A stretch of 42,088 nucleotides of DNA, from the NCBI GenBank assembly GCA_900314355.1, contig OMUY01000060.1:1-42088 (forward strand), in the 5' to 3' direction. Below the pieces are notes generated by a model. The model searched no databases. It saw only the letters and a program-made list of their open reading frames with translations, and was not told the DNA's origin. The position numbers and the translations under genes were made by a program. Source of the stretch: an uncultured Eubacteriales bacterium (GTDB lineage: Bacteria; Bacillota; Clostridia; Oscillospirales; Acutalibacteraceae). Of this stretch, positions 33,189 to 40,382 are shown piece by piece; position 1 is the stretch's first letter, and every line of letters begins with the position of its first letter.

Positions 33189-33857
33189 TTATTCTATTTT
33201 GTATCCGGTGCCGTAAATTGTCTTGATGTGATTTTGTCCCCATTTGCCGAGCTTTGTTCTGAGTCTTGCGACGTGCGAATCGACTGTTCTCGCGTCGCCG
33301 TCGAAATCAAATCCCCAGATTTCGTCGAGAAGCTGTTCTCTCGAATAAACTCTGCCCACTTCAGAAATAAGTTTTGATAATATGGAATATTCCTTGAGCG
33401 TGAGCGGAATCGACTCGTCGTTTATCCATACCTCGTGGGCGTCAAGGTCGAGCTTGAGACCGTCGAGAGTATAAACGGAAAGACTTCTTGAACCCGACTG
33501 CCTTTTGAGCAGAACCTCGACTCTTTTCATCAATACGGCGGGACTGCATGGCTTCACGACATAGTCGTCGGCGCCCGCTTCAAATCCGGTCAGTTCGTCA
33601 AATTCCTGATTTCTCGCCGTAAGCATGATGATTGGCACGTTTGAATTTTTCCTTATTTCTCTGCATACTTCCCAGCCGTCTTTCTTAGGCATCATAATAT
33701 CAAGTATGACCAACTTGATATCGGGATTTTCCGCAAAGACCGAGAGAGCCTCTTCTCCGTCTTCCGCCGTGAGCGACTCATAGCCCGAATGAGCAAGATA
33801 ATCGCTGACAAGGTTTCTTATCAGTTCCTCGTCATCTGCAATTAAAATTTTAGTCAT
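33189..33857 (-). CDS. OmpR-family response regulator
   Basis: A 222-residue regulator. The receiver domain has acidic pocket IADDEE (7-11) and phospho-acceptor Asp53 in VILDIMMPKKDG, the switch Thr in MLTARN and Lys in YVVKP. The C-terminal winged helix (~128-222) ends with VDSHVARLRTKLG and TIYGTGYKIE, the usual ending of OmpR/PhoB proteins. AAGGAAG precedes the ATG. The kinase gene follows after 129 bases. Target genes cannot be fixed, but the mutarotase in the same operon and the facing transporter are obvious candidates. Confidence 0.93.
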   Translation of the reverse strand: MTKILIADDEELIRNLVSDYLAHSGYESLTAEDGEEALSVFAENPDIKLVILDIMMPKKDGWEVCREIRKNSNVPIIMLTARNQEFDELTGFEAGADDYVVKPCSPAVLMKRVEVLLKRQSGSRSLSVYTLDGLKLDLDAHEVWINDESIPLTLKEYSILSKLISEVGRVYSREQLLDEIWGFDFDGDARTVDSHVARLRTKLGKWGQNHIKTIYGTGYKIE

Positions 33858-33913
33858 TGAATTTTCTTCCTTTTCGACATTTTCGGATATCGGGCTTTAT
33901 TCAAAAAATAAAT

Positions 33914-34510
33914 CTAAGTGTATCCGAAATTTTTCTTATTGAATATTTTTGTCTTTTTTATCGCCAGATAGAAAATTATTCCTACGATAACGCACATTAC
34001 CGCTTCTCCCGCCGCGACTTCGGCTGCGGAAATGAAAAACAGCGCCGGAGTCCTGTCGCCGAAATACCAAATCTCGATTCCTACGATAATTCCGTTGAAA
34101 ATTACGGGAGGCAGAGTCGAGAGAACAGGCACGTCTTTAATTCTGACTTTCCTGAAAAGGTATGTGAAAACGGCCGCCAAAAGCGTCGCAAGAGAGCCTG
34201 TTATGATATCCGCAATACCGTATGGCGATTGAAGATTGCCTATTACGCATCCTATCGTAAGTCCGGGTATCGCGGCAGGCGTAAATACGGGCAGAATCGT
34301 CAAAACTTCGCTTAATCTGAACTGAATCGGTCCGTAAGCTAAGTTCATGGTATTTGACAGGTATGTCAAGGCGACGTACATCGCGGCGATAATGCCCGCC
34401 TGAACCTCATAATAAACTCTTTTCTTTCTTCTTTCGGGATTATTCTTCTCTTTGGATTCTGAATTTCCCGAAACTTTTGAAATTTCTTCTTCTGTTTTTT
34501 CCTCTTTCAT
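33914..34510 (-). CDS. queT: QueT family transporter (queuosine precursor uptake)
   Basis: A 198-residue membrane protein of the QueT family, thought to take up queuosine precursors such as preQ1, probably as the S component of an ECF transporter. About five hydrophobic segments follow a 38-residue polar N-terminus. The family signature is FRLSEVLTILPVFTPAAIPG (~residues 65-84), then GNLQSPYGIADIITGSLATLL. The ATG at 34,510 was chosen over TTG at 34,516 because it keeps a workable distance from AGAAAGAAG. The preQ1-I-like riboswitch in the leader supports both identity and regulation. Confidence 0.9.
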   Translation of the reverse strand: MKEEKTEEEISKVSGNSESKEKNNPERRKKRVYYEVQAGIIAAMYVALTYLSNTMNLAYGPIQFRLSEVLTILPVFTPAAIPGLTIGCVIGNLQSPYGIADIITGSLATLLAAVFTYLFRKVRIKDVPVLSTLPPVIFNGIIVGIEIWYFGDRTPALFFISAAEVAAGEAVMCVIVGIIFYLAIKKTKIFNKKNFGYT

Positions 34511-34560
34511 ATTCAATTCTTCTTTCTCGCGGACATCTTTTGAGGAATAAATGTCCGTCG

Positions 34561-34597
34561 TAGTTTTATTTATAGTCAGGATGGTTACGAACTGACT
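34561..34597 (-). promoter_or_regulatory. preQ1-I-type riboswitch in the queT leader
   Basis: On the minus strand, AGTCAG/CTGACT forms the P1 stem (34,597-34,592 with 34,579-34,574), enclosing TTCGTAACCATC, and is followed by ATAAATAAAACTA. The 5-6 bp stem, a TTC-x-TA-type loop and the A-rich tail ending in ACTA are the layout of the very small preQ1-I aptamer. A GGACAT/ATGTCC hairpin at 34,556-34,531 lies between it and the start codon and could be the expression platform. Confidence 0.78.
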
Positions 34598-34604
34598 TAA
34601 AATA

Positions 34605-34633
34605 ATTTTACCAAAATAAATTTATAATGTCAA
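34605..34633 (-). promoter_or_regulatory. Sigma-A-type promoter for queT
   Basis: Minus strand: TTGACA at 34,633-34,628, a 17-base spacer, TAAAAT at 34,610-34,605. Transcription would begin at or just before the riboswitch stem. Confidence 0.8.
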
Positions 34634-34712
34634 ATATTAACGCGAAAAAGACCGGCAGGAAATTAATGACTGCCGATAAAATTAAAAAAACGATTATCTG
34701 CCCATTTATCTC

Positions 34713-34741
34713 TTGATTTTTAATTTTTTAGTAGGTATAAT
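34713..34741 (+). promoter_or_regulatory. Sigma-A-type promoter for metallophosphoesterase 1
   Basis: TTGATT at 34,713-34,718, a 17-base spacer, TATAAT at 34,736-34,741. It diverges from the queT promoter. A CGGCAG/CTGCCG hairpin (about 34,654-34,676) lies between the two promoters; its role is unclear. Confidence 0.75.
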
Positions 34742-34792
34742 ATTTATACATTAAATTAACCCAAAATTGGGAGAGGGAAGTAATATTTTTTT

Positions 34793-35956
34793 ATGAAAAA
34801 ATCAATTTCAAAAATTATCGCTTTGATACTCGTTCTGAGTCTTGCGCTTTGCTCTATGGGTATCGGCGCGTCTGCCCTGACGCCTACGGAGGAAAGACAT
34901 CTTAAATTCAATTCCGACGGAAAATTCACAATTCTCAATTTTTCCGACTTTCAGGACGGAGCGCTCGGCAATCCGCTGACAAACGGTTTTATCGAGAAAT
35001 CAATTGAGAAATATAAACCCGATCTTATCGTATTGACGGGAGACAACATCGCAGGCTACCGCTGCCCCACAAAATTACAGGCGAAAGCTGCCGTCGATTC
35101 GTTTATGAAGGTTTTTGAAAAAATGGGCGTTCCCGTCGCGATTGTCTTCGGCAACCACGATTCTCAGAACTCAGTTTCAAGGGAGACTCAGATGAAATGG
35201 TACGAGAGCTATTCGTGCAATATCTCCTACGATGAGGGCGATTCCATTGACGGCGTAGGCACTTACAACGTTCCAATCTACTCGTCCGACGGTTCGGACA
35301 AAGTTTCGTTCAATCTTTTTATGTTCGATTCGGGAGCTAACGACGCGGTGAACGGCGGCTACGACCATCTTAAACAGAGTCAGATTGACTGGTACAAACA
35401 GACGTCGGAAAAACTCAACGAGGAAAACGGCGGCACTGTTTATTCCATAGCTTTTCAGCACATTATCGTTAAGGAAATTTATGACGCTCTGAAGGTCACC
35501 GACCATGACGGCGACAATACAATAAAGTCAAAAGGCGTTTATTACACCCTTCCCGACGACGCTGCCGCGGGCTCGACTCTCGGAGAGGCTCCGATGCCAG
35601 GAACTATAAATTCCGGCGAATATCAGGCTTTTCTCGATGAGGGAAATGTTCTTGCGACAGTTTCCGGACATGACCATGTAAACTCTTTTGTGATTCCGTA
35701 TAAGGGAATAGATATAATAAATACTCCGACGTCCGGCATGGGCTCTTACGGCAACAAGGCGACAAGAGGCGGCAGAGTATTCGTACTTGACGAGAACAAT
35801 CCGCAGAATTACGAAACTTACACATATACTTTCGCAGAGCTTTACAAGAGCAACGGATTTGTTTCGTTCCTCCTTGACCTCAGAGAATTTTACGACAACT
35901 TCATCAATTTCTTCAAAGATCTTTTCTATAAAGTTACAGGATCCGGCGGATTCTGA
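34793..35956 (+). CDS. Secreted metallophosphoesterase 1
   Basis: A 387-residue calcineurin-type phosphoesterase. The first 28 residues are a signal peptide (MKKSISK, hydrophobic core, cleavage near GASALT), so it acts outside the cell or on its surface. Metal-binding motifs are SDFQD (51-55, with Gln in place of the usual His), LTGDN (81-85), FGNHD (119-123), FQHII and SGHDHVNSF. These place it with the Dcr2/purple-acid-phosphatase-like branch. The substrate may be a phosphate ester or nucleotide, not predictable here. It is a monocistronic unit between its own promoter and terminator. The next gene is a paralogue. Confidence 0.88.
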   Translation: MKKSISKIIALILVLSLALCSMGIGASALTPTEERHLKFNSDGKFTILNFSDFQDGALGNPLTNGFIEKSIEKYKPDLIVLTGDNIAGYRCPTKLQAKAAVDSFMKVFEKMGVPVAIVFGNHDSQNSVSRETQMKWYESYSCNISYDEGDSIDGVGTYNVPIYSSDGSDKVSFNLFMFDSGANDAVNGGYDHLKQSQIDWYKQTSEKLNEENGGTVYSIAFQHIIVKEIYDALKVTDHDGDNTIKSKGVYYTLPDDAAAGSTLGEAPMPGTINSGEYQAFLDEGNVLATVSGHDHVNSFVIPYKGIDIINTPTSGMGSYGNKATRGGRVFVLDENNPQNYETYTYTFAELYKSNGFVSFLLDLREFYDNFINFFKDLFYKVTGSGGF

Positions 35957-35976
35957 TTTAAAAACAGATAGCTGTC

Positions 35977-36018
35977 ATATTCCGGAAGATATTTTTTATC
36001 ATCCGGAATATTTTTTTT
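35977..36018 (+). terminator. Terminator after metallophosphoesterase 1
   Basis: ATATTCCGG (35,977-35,985) pairs with CCGGAATAT (36,003-36,011), followed by a run of T to 36,018. Confidence 0.8.
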
Positions 36019-36023
36019 GTAAG

Positions 36024-36052
36024 TTGATTATGGTTAAAATGTTTGATATACT
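36024..36052 (+). promoter_or_regulatory. Sigma-A-type promoter for metallophosphoesterase 2
   Basis: TTGATT at 36,024-36,029, a 17-base spacer, TATACT at 36,047-36,052. It lies just after the previous terminator, so the two paralogues are transcribed separately. Confidence 0.7.
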
Positions 36053-36075
36053 TTATATATAAAGGATGATGAAAA

Positions 36076-37218
36076 ATGAAAAAATACGTGAAAAGAATAA
36101 TTTCTGTTTTTATTTCTGTTCTCCTTGCGGCGGCTTGTCTTTCGGCCGGCGCATCGGCGCTGACTCCGGCGGAAGAAAAACATCTCAGGTTCAACTCCGA
36201 CGGCAAATTCACCGTTTTGAATTATTCCGATTTTCAGGACGATATAATATTAAATTCTGTTACGAAAAGATTTATTAAAAACACTCTTGAAAAAGTAAAG
36301 CCCGATTTAGTCGTTCTGACAGGCGACAATATAGACGGCAGAGGAGCGAAGACTGAAAAAGCGGCGAAAAAAGCCATAGATAATTATATGTCGGTTTTTG
36401 AAAGCTTCGGCGTTCCGGTCGCGATTGTTTTCGGCAATCATGACGATGACAGCACTGCTCTTTCTAAAGAAGAACAGGTTGAATTTTATTCCTCTTATTC
36501 CGTGAGTCTTATGTACGATGAAGGAGAAGACGTGAGCGGAGTGGGGAATTATATTGTTCCCATATACGCGTCCGACTCGTCCGGAAAGGTAAAGTTCAAT
36601 CTTTATATGTTTGATGACTGTGCCTCGTCACATCATCTTGCTTTGGATCAGATTGAATGGTATAAAGCGCAGAGCGATAAACTCAGCAGCGAAAACGGGG
36701 GACCTGTGCCGTCTATCGCTTTTCAGCATGTAATTATGCCGGAAATTTACGACGCTTTGAAACAAACCGATAAATATCGTCCCGGCGCGGTTTATTGGAA
36801 GGGCAAACCTTACGTTCTGCCTGACAACGCCTCTGAGGATTCTGTTTTAAACGAAAGACCTTCTCCAGACAACACGGATCTCGGAGAGCTTCAGGCTTTT
36901 ATTGAACAAAAAGACGTTAAAGCCGTCGTATCCGGTCATGACCACGGAAACGCTTTTGACGTGGAATATAAAGGCGTGCGTTTTATAAGCACTCCGACTG
37001 CGGGATTCAGACCGTCCGGAAATTTAAGAACAAGAGGAGCGAGAATAATAGAACTTGACGAGGACGGGACTTTTGAAACCCACAGAATTACGATGTTCGA
37101 TTATATCGGCGCAAATGACCCGTATTTTCCTCTGCTTGTCTTTGAAAGCGCATTTAAACAGGTTATAGCGTTTTTCGACGAGATGTCGTGGCAGCTGGAA
37201 CAGATAATCAAAAAATAA
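36076..37218 (+). CDS. Secreted metallophosphoesterase 2 (paralogue of the upstream gene)
   Basis: A 380-residue protein sharing length, signal peptide (cleavage near GASALT) and all motifs with metallophosphoesterase 1: HLRFNSDGKFTVLNYSDFQD, LTGDN, FGNHDD, FQHVI and SGHDHGNAF. The same Gln replaces the first-motif His. The start ATG follows AAAGGATG. A 13-base gap separates it from the next gene, so the two may form an operon. Divergence is well spread, indicating an old tandem duplication. The two proteins may have different substrates. Confidence 0.87.
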   Translation: MKKYVKRIISVFISVLLAAACLSAGASALTPAEEKHLRFNSDGKFTVLNYSDFQDDIILNSVTKRFIKNTLEKVKPDLVVLTGDNIDGRGAKTEKAAKKAIDNYMSVFESFGVPVAIVFGNHDDDSTALSKEEQVEFYSSYSVSLMYDEGEDVSGVGNYIVPIYASDSSGKVKFNLYMFDDCASSHHLALDQIEWYKAQSDKLSSENGGPVPSIAFQHVIMPEIYDALKQTDKYRPGAVYWKGKPYVLPDNASEDSVLNERPSPDNTDLGELQAFIEQKDVKAVVSGHDHGNAFDVEYKGVRFISTPTAGFRPSGNLRTRGARIIELDEDGTFETHRITMFDYIGANDPYFPLLVFESAFKQVIAFFDEMSWQLEQIIKK

Positions 37219-37231
37219 TAAGAGAAAAATC

Positions 37232-38047
37232 ATGAAAAAATCACAGATATACGGTTTGACAGCCGTTATGGCGGCCGCCGCCGTCGCGATAGTGGGCGTG
37301 CTGATCGGCACTGACCGCAAAAACGGCGGGAATGAAATGTCAACAACTGATTTGTATTCCGGCTATTATTATACCGACAAGGCGGATATCGACGAATACA
37401 CGCCAAACGAGGACGGCTCCGGCGTGATAAGTAAACAGCGGGAAATGGATAAGACCGCTGCGGACGATTATTCCGACAGCAACATGGGCAGCGATTCAAA
37501 TCAGATTAAATACTCCGATTTTGATATGAATGACTTTCTGACGGATTTCGCCGCAGTCTATTTTTCCGAGGACGAGTCTTTCAGCGATGAAAATTACGAC
37601 GATTACGAGCTTATTCGTTTCGCCTTCTGCGACCTTAAACGAAAAAACCCGGAAAAGATCCTTTACGGCAATGTGAACGGCGTCAAGATGGCGGGAATTT
37701 CCGAGGATAATCTGCACAGTATAATAACGTCTCATTTTTCCATAGAACCGGAATTCGGCGAAAAAGTGTCCGACAAATCGGGTCAGGCGTCTTTTATTTT
37801 AAAAAACGGAGCTTATTATATGCCCGTCGCTGACGGTATTTCATACGATAACAAGGCGATAGTCACGGCGGAAGCGAACGCGGACGGAATTGTGGAAGTT
37901 GAGTTTATCATATATTCGGGTCTCGATTCCGCTTCTCTCACGCCCGAACAGGCGGAAAAGCTCGGGAAAAAATACGGCACAGGCAGCGCAGAGGTCGCCG
38001 AAACGACAAAAGGAATGCGTCTTATTTCATATTATGTTGAATATTAA
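37232..38047 (+). CDS. Membrane-anchored extracytoplasmic protein of unknown function
   Basis: A 271-residue protein. One hydrophobic segment (residues ~7-26) serves as signal anchor; there is no lipobox Cys. The rest is acidic, with Asp/Ser/Tyr-rich residues ~35-95 and a more ordered part from ~100 that ends MRLISYYVEY. I recognise no family. It is 13 bases downstream of metallophosphoesterase 2 with a weak AGAGAAA site, so it probably belongs to the same transcript. Function cannot be assigned. Confidence 0.65.
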   Translation: MKKSQIYGLTAVMAAAAVAIVGVLIGTDRKNGGNEMSTTDLYSGYYYTDKADIDEYTPNEDGSGVISKQREMDKTAADDYSDSNMGSDSNQIKYSDFDMNDFLTDFAAVYFSEDESFSDENYDDYELIRFAFCDLKRKNPEKILYGNVNGVKMAGISEDNLHSIITSHFSIEPEFGEKVSDKSGQASFILKNGAYYMPVADGISYDNKAIVTAEANADGIVEVEFIIYSGLDSASLTPEQAEKLGKKYGTGSAEVAETTKGMRLISYYVEY

Positions 38048-38102
38048 CAATTAATTTTTATGTATAAACTGTAATATCGTCATTATTAACATCAAAAATC
38101 TA

Positions 38103-38131
38103 TTGATTTTTTTTTTCATTTGTGATATTAT
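38103..38131 (+). promoter_or_regulatory. Candidate promoter for the dockerin gene
   Basis: TTGATT at 38,103-38,108, a 17-base spacer, TATTAT at 38,126-38,131. The leader would be about 75 bases before the ATG at 38,215. Confidence 0.58.
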
Positions 38132-38214
38132 TCTATATGTTATATGGTGCTTTGATTAGCACGATGCATAATTACATGCTAAAAACAGGCAAAAAAAATT
38201 TGGAGGCATTCATC

Positions 38215-38703
38215 ATGAACAAAGAATTAAAAAAGGTTCTCTCAGCCATCCTCGCAGTCACAGTAGCTGCTGTAATGGTAGTTTTCGTTTTTGCTAACGA
38301 TTCCGCCGTTGTAGTCAATGATACGGCTTCGGAAGTTTCTTCCGAGGATAAGAGCGAGGTTACTTCGGAAACAGAGTCAGAGTCAGAGTCACAGTCAGAC
38401 GTTGAGACTACAAGCGAGAAAGAGTCTGAATCGGTTGCTCCTCTCAACAACGGCATCTTAGGCGACGCTGACCAGAACGGCGTAGTAAATGCTATTGACG
38501 CGAGAATTACTCTCAGAATTTCCGCAAGACTTGAGACTCTTGAAAACGTTTCTGTCTACTCTCTTATCGACATCAACGCAGACGGAAGCATTTCCGCTAT
38601 GGACGCAAGAGCAATCCTCAGAGCATCTGCGAGACTTGAAAAGCTCACACAGCCTGAAGACTTCACAGACGACAATCCCAACTACGTTATTCCTAAGGAA
38701 TAA
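38215..38703 (+). CDS. Secreted dockerin protein with Ser/Glu-rich linker
   Basis: A 162-residue exported protein. The ATG at 38,215 follows TTGGAGG; an upstream ATG at 38,122 would place the signal peptide internally. Residues ~1-28 are a signal peptide, ~30-75 an acidic Ser/Glu/Thr-rich linker, and 81-142 a type-I-like dockerin with two F-hand repeats, GDADQNGVVNAIDARITL and DINADGSISAMDARAIL, each with Asp/Asn ligands for Ca2+ at the usual spacing. Each repeat ends in an R-x-SARLE helix. Dockerins bind cohesins on scaffoldins, but no catalytic domain is attached. It may be a decoy, a linker or a cell-surface component. A cohesin gene is not in this window. Confidence 0.87.
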   Translation: MNKELKKVLSAILAVTVAAVMVVFVFANDSAVVVNDTASEVSSEDKSEVTSETESESESQSDVETTSEKESESVAPLNNGILGDADQNGVVNAIDARITLRISARLETLENVSVYSLIDINADGSISAMDARAILRASARLEKLTQPEDFTDDNPNYVIPKE

Positions 38704-38725
38704 TTTTCGGAGATAATAAAAAATT

Positions 38726-38762
38726 AAAAGTTCTCTTCCGTTTAAGGCAGAGAACTTTTTTT
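38726..38762. terminator. Bidirectional terminator between dockerin and oxidoreductase genes
   Basis: AAAAGTTCTCT (38,726-38,736) pairs perfectly with AGAGAACTTTT (38,749-38,759), followed by T7 on the plus strand. The preceding A-run gives a T-run on the minus strand. Confidence 0.85.
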
Positions 38763-38813
38763 GCGCGTAAAAAAGATGCGGCTCAATCAGACCGCACCTT
38801 TCTTTTTTTAAAT

Positions 38814-40133
38814 TCAAGCTTCCCTGTAAGCTTTTCTCCATATCTCGACTTTCTCTTTGTCGTATGTCTCCGGCATCTTTCCGGTTATCCTTCTCATTGA
38901 TGTTATTGAGAAAAGCGTGCCCATTGACTCGTTGAACATCGGCAGTTTCGGAACCACCTGCAATACTTTTCTGATTACATATGCCGGACTTATGTTCTTT
39001 ACGCCGTCCGAACCTATACTGAACATTTCCTCGTTCAATATCTCGTGCTCAAGGAGGTAATCGACGTCGTCGGGACTGAATGTCATGCACAGATTTTTAA
39101 CTTTGTCGAGGACGAGCATGTTGTTGCCGATATTTTTCATATAGTTGTATTGATAAGGCCACAAAGTTTCCTCGCAGTAATTTGAATCGGGTACTGCCAT
39201 CACGGCGTCGGCCAGCATTTTGCCGGCTCTTAGCGTGTTGTTGACTCCTGAGCCGAGCATCGGAATTGCCATCGCCGCGGAATCGCCTATAATTGCAATA
39301 TTATTGCCTATCATCTTGCCAATTGTTCTTCTGACGGGTATAGTCTGTATTGTCCCACCCGAAATCAGATTGTCGGAAAGAGTCGGGTATATATTTCTGA
39401 AATCTTCGAACGATTTTTCTATCTGCTCTTGGCTCAACGCTTCTCTGAATCTGCCGATAAGCACATCCATGCACTTTTTCTCTGAAATGACCCAGTCAAG
39501 CCCTCTCTCCCTCGTATGGAAAAAGTAGACAGTGTATTTGTTTTCCGGTTCGCCGCCGATTAGTTTTTCGTAAAGACCTCTGTAAACCGAAAAAATATCC
39601 GTACCGTGAAATTTTCCTTCAATGTCAAACGATTCCGGCAGATTTGTTCTGATCGGAGAATCGGCTCCGGCGGAGTCTATGACGAGGTCGCCCGCGGACA
39701 CGAAATATTTTCCGTTTTTCTTTAAAACGAGACCTGAAACTCTGTCGTTTTCAATGAATGCACTGACCGCCGATACGCCGAATTCAAATTTTACGCCCGC
39801 CTCCCTGCATGATTTTATCATGTGTCTGAGAAGTTTTTTTCTGTCAACGAGGTAATTTGTATTTGACTTTTTTTTGTCGGGCATTCTGATTTTTACGGTT
39901 TCGTTGGGATTTGTGTAAGTTATACCCATCGTGTTTTCGCACGCCCGTTTTGAAATTGGCGGCATTCCGATTTCTTCCAGAATCGACGGGTTTATTGAAT
40001 CAGACCATGGATAGCCGACCTTTGACACGGCGTTTTTTTCGTATACGGTCACATCGTACCCGTTTTTGGAAAGAAGATAAGCCGCGGCGAGTCCTCCGTG
40101 GCCCGCTCCGGCGACAAGTATTTTTGGGGACAT
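38814..40133 (-). CDS. FAD-dependent oxidoreductase (geranylgeranyl reductase-like)
   Basis: A 439-residue flavoprotein. The N-terminal Rossmann motif is LVAGAGHGGLAAAYLL (residues 6-21), ending in an acidic residue at VYEK. The second FAD motif, AIIGDSAAMAIPMLGSG, is followed by NNTLRAGKMLADAV. This is the layout of p-hydroxybenzoate hydroxylase or geranylgeranyl-reductase relatives, which reduce or hydroxylate lipids and aromatic compounds. There is no signal peptide. A very good ribosome site (GGAGGAGAT) precedes the ATG. Substrate unknown. It is divergent from the second transporter, so they may share control. Confidence 0.82.
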   Translation of the reverse strand: MSPKILVAGAGHGGLAAAYLLSKNGYDVTVYEKNAVSKVGYPWSDSINPSILEEIGMPPISKRACENTMGITYTNPNETVKIRMPDKKKSNTNYLVDRKKLLRHMIKSCREAGVKFEFGVSAVSAFIENDRVSGLVLKKNGKYFVSAGDLVIDSAGADSPIRTNLPESFDIEGKFHGTDIFSVYRGLYEKLIGGEPENKYTVYFFHTRERGLDWVISEKKCMDVLIGRFREALSQEQIEKSFEDFRNIYPTLSDNLISGGTIQTIPVRRTIGKMIGNNIAIIGDSAAMAIPMLGSGVNNTLRAGKMLADAVMAVPDSNYCEETLWPYQYNYMKNIGNNMLVLDKVKNLCMTFSPDDVDYLLEHEILNEEMFSIGSDGVKNISPAYVIRKVLQVVPKLPMFNESMGTLFSITSMRRITGKMPETYDKEKVEIWRKAYREA

Positions 40134-40278
40134 AAATAATATCTCCTCCGTAAAATCAAGATTCTTAAATTTTTACAACAGCAATATTTTAATCAATTAT
40201 ATATAAAACCGACGATGATTTCAATTATAAGTTTATTTTTTACAAATAACGAAAAAAGCAACAAAATAAATTATCATA

Positions 40279-40300
40279 AATTGTAAATATTGTTGCAATT
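40279..40300. promoter_or_regulatory. Inverted repeat overlapping the -35 box (possible operator)
   Basis: AATTGTAA (40,279-40,286) and TTGCAATT (40,293-40,300) are inverted with one mismatch and a 6-base centre. The right arm covers the -35 box of the transporter 2 promoter, which is a natural place for a repressor to bind. Confidence 0.42.
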
Positions 40301-40321
40301 ATTTTGTTTTAGTGTTATTAT
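40293..40321 (+). promoter_or_regulatory. Sigma-A-type promoter for GPH transporter 2
   Basis: TTGCAA at 40,293-40,298, a 17-base spacer, TATTAT at 40,316-40,321. The leader is about 55 bases to the TTG start. Confidence 0.68.
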
Positions 40322-40382
40322 ATACGATATGAACAGAAAACTAATCTTCTGAAAAAGTTTTTATCTTTAGGGAAGTGATATA

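Noticed and set aside
34654-34676. Terminator between queT and metallophosphoesterase 1
   Set aside because: The hairpin lies between two diverging promoters, so no transcript should end there. It was noted only as a structure.
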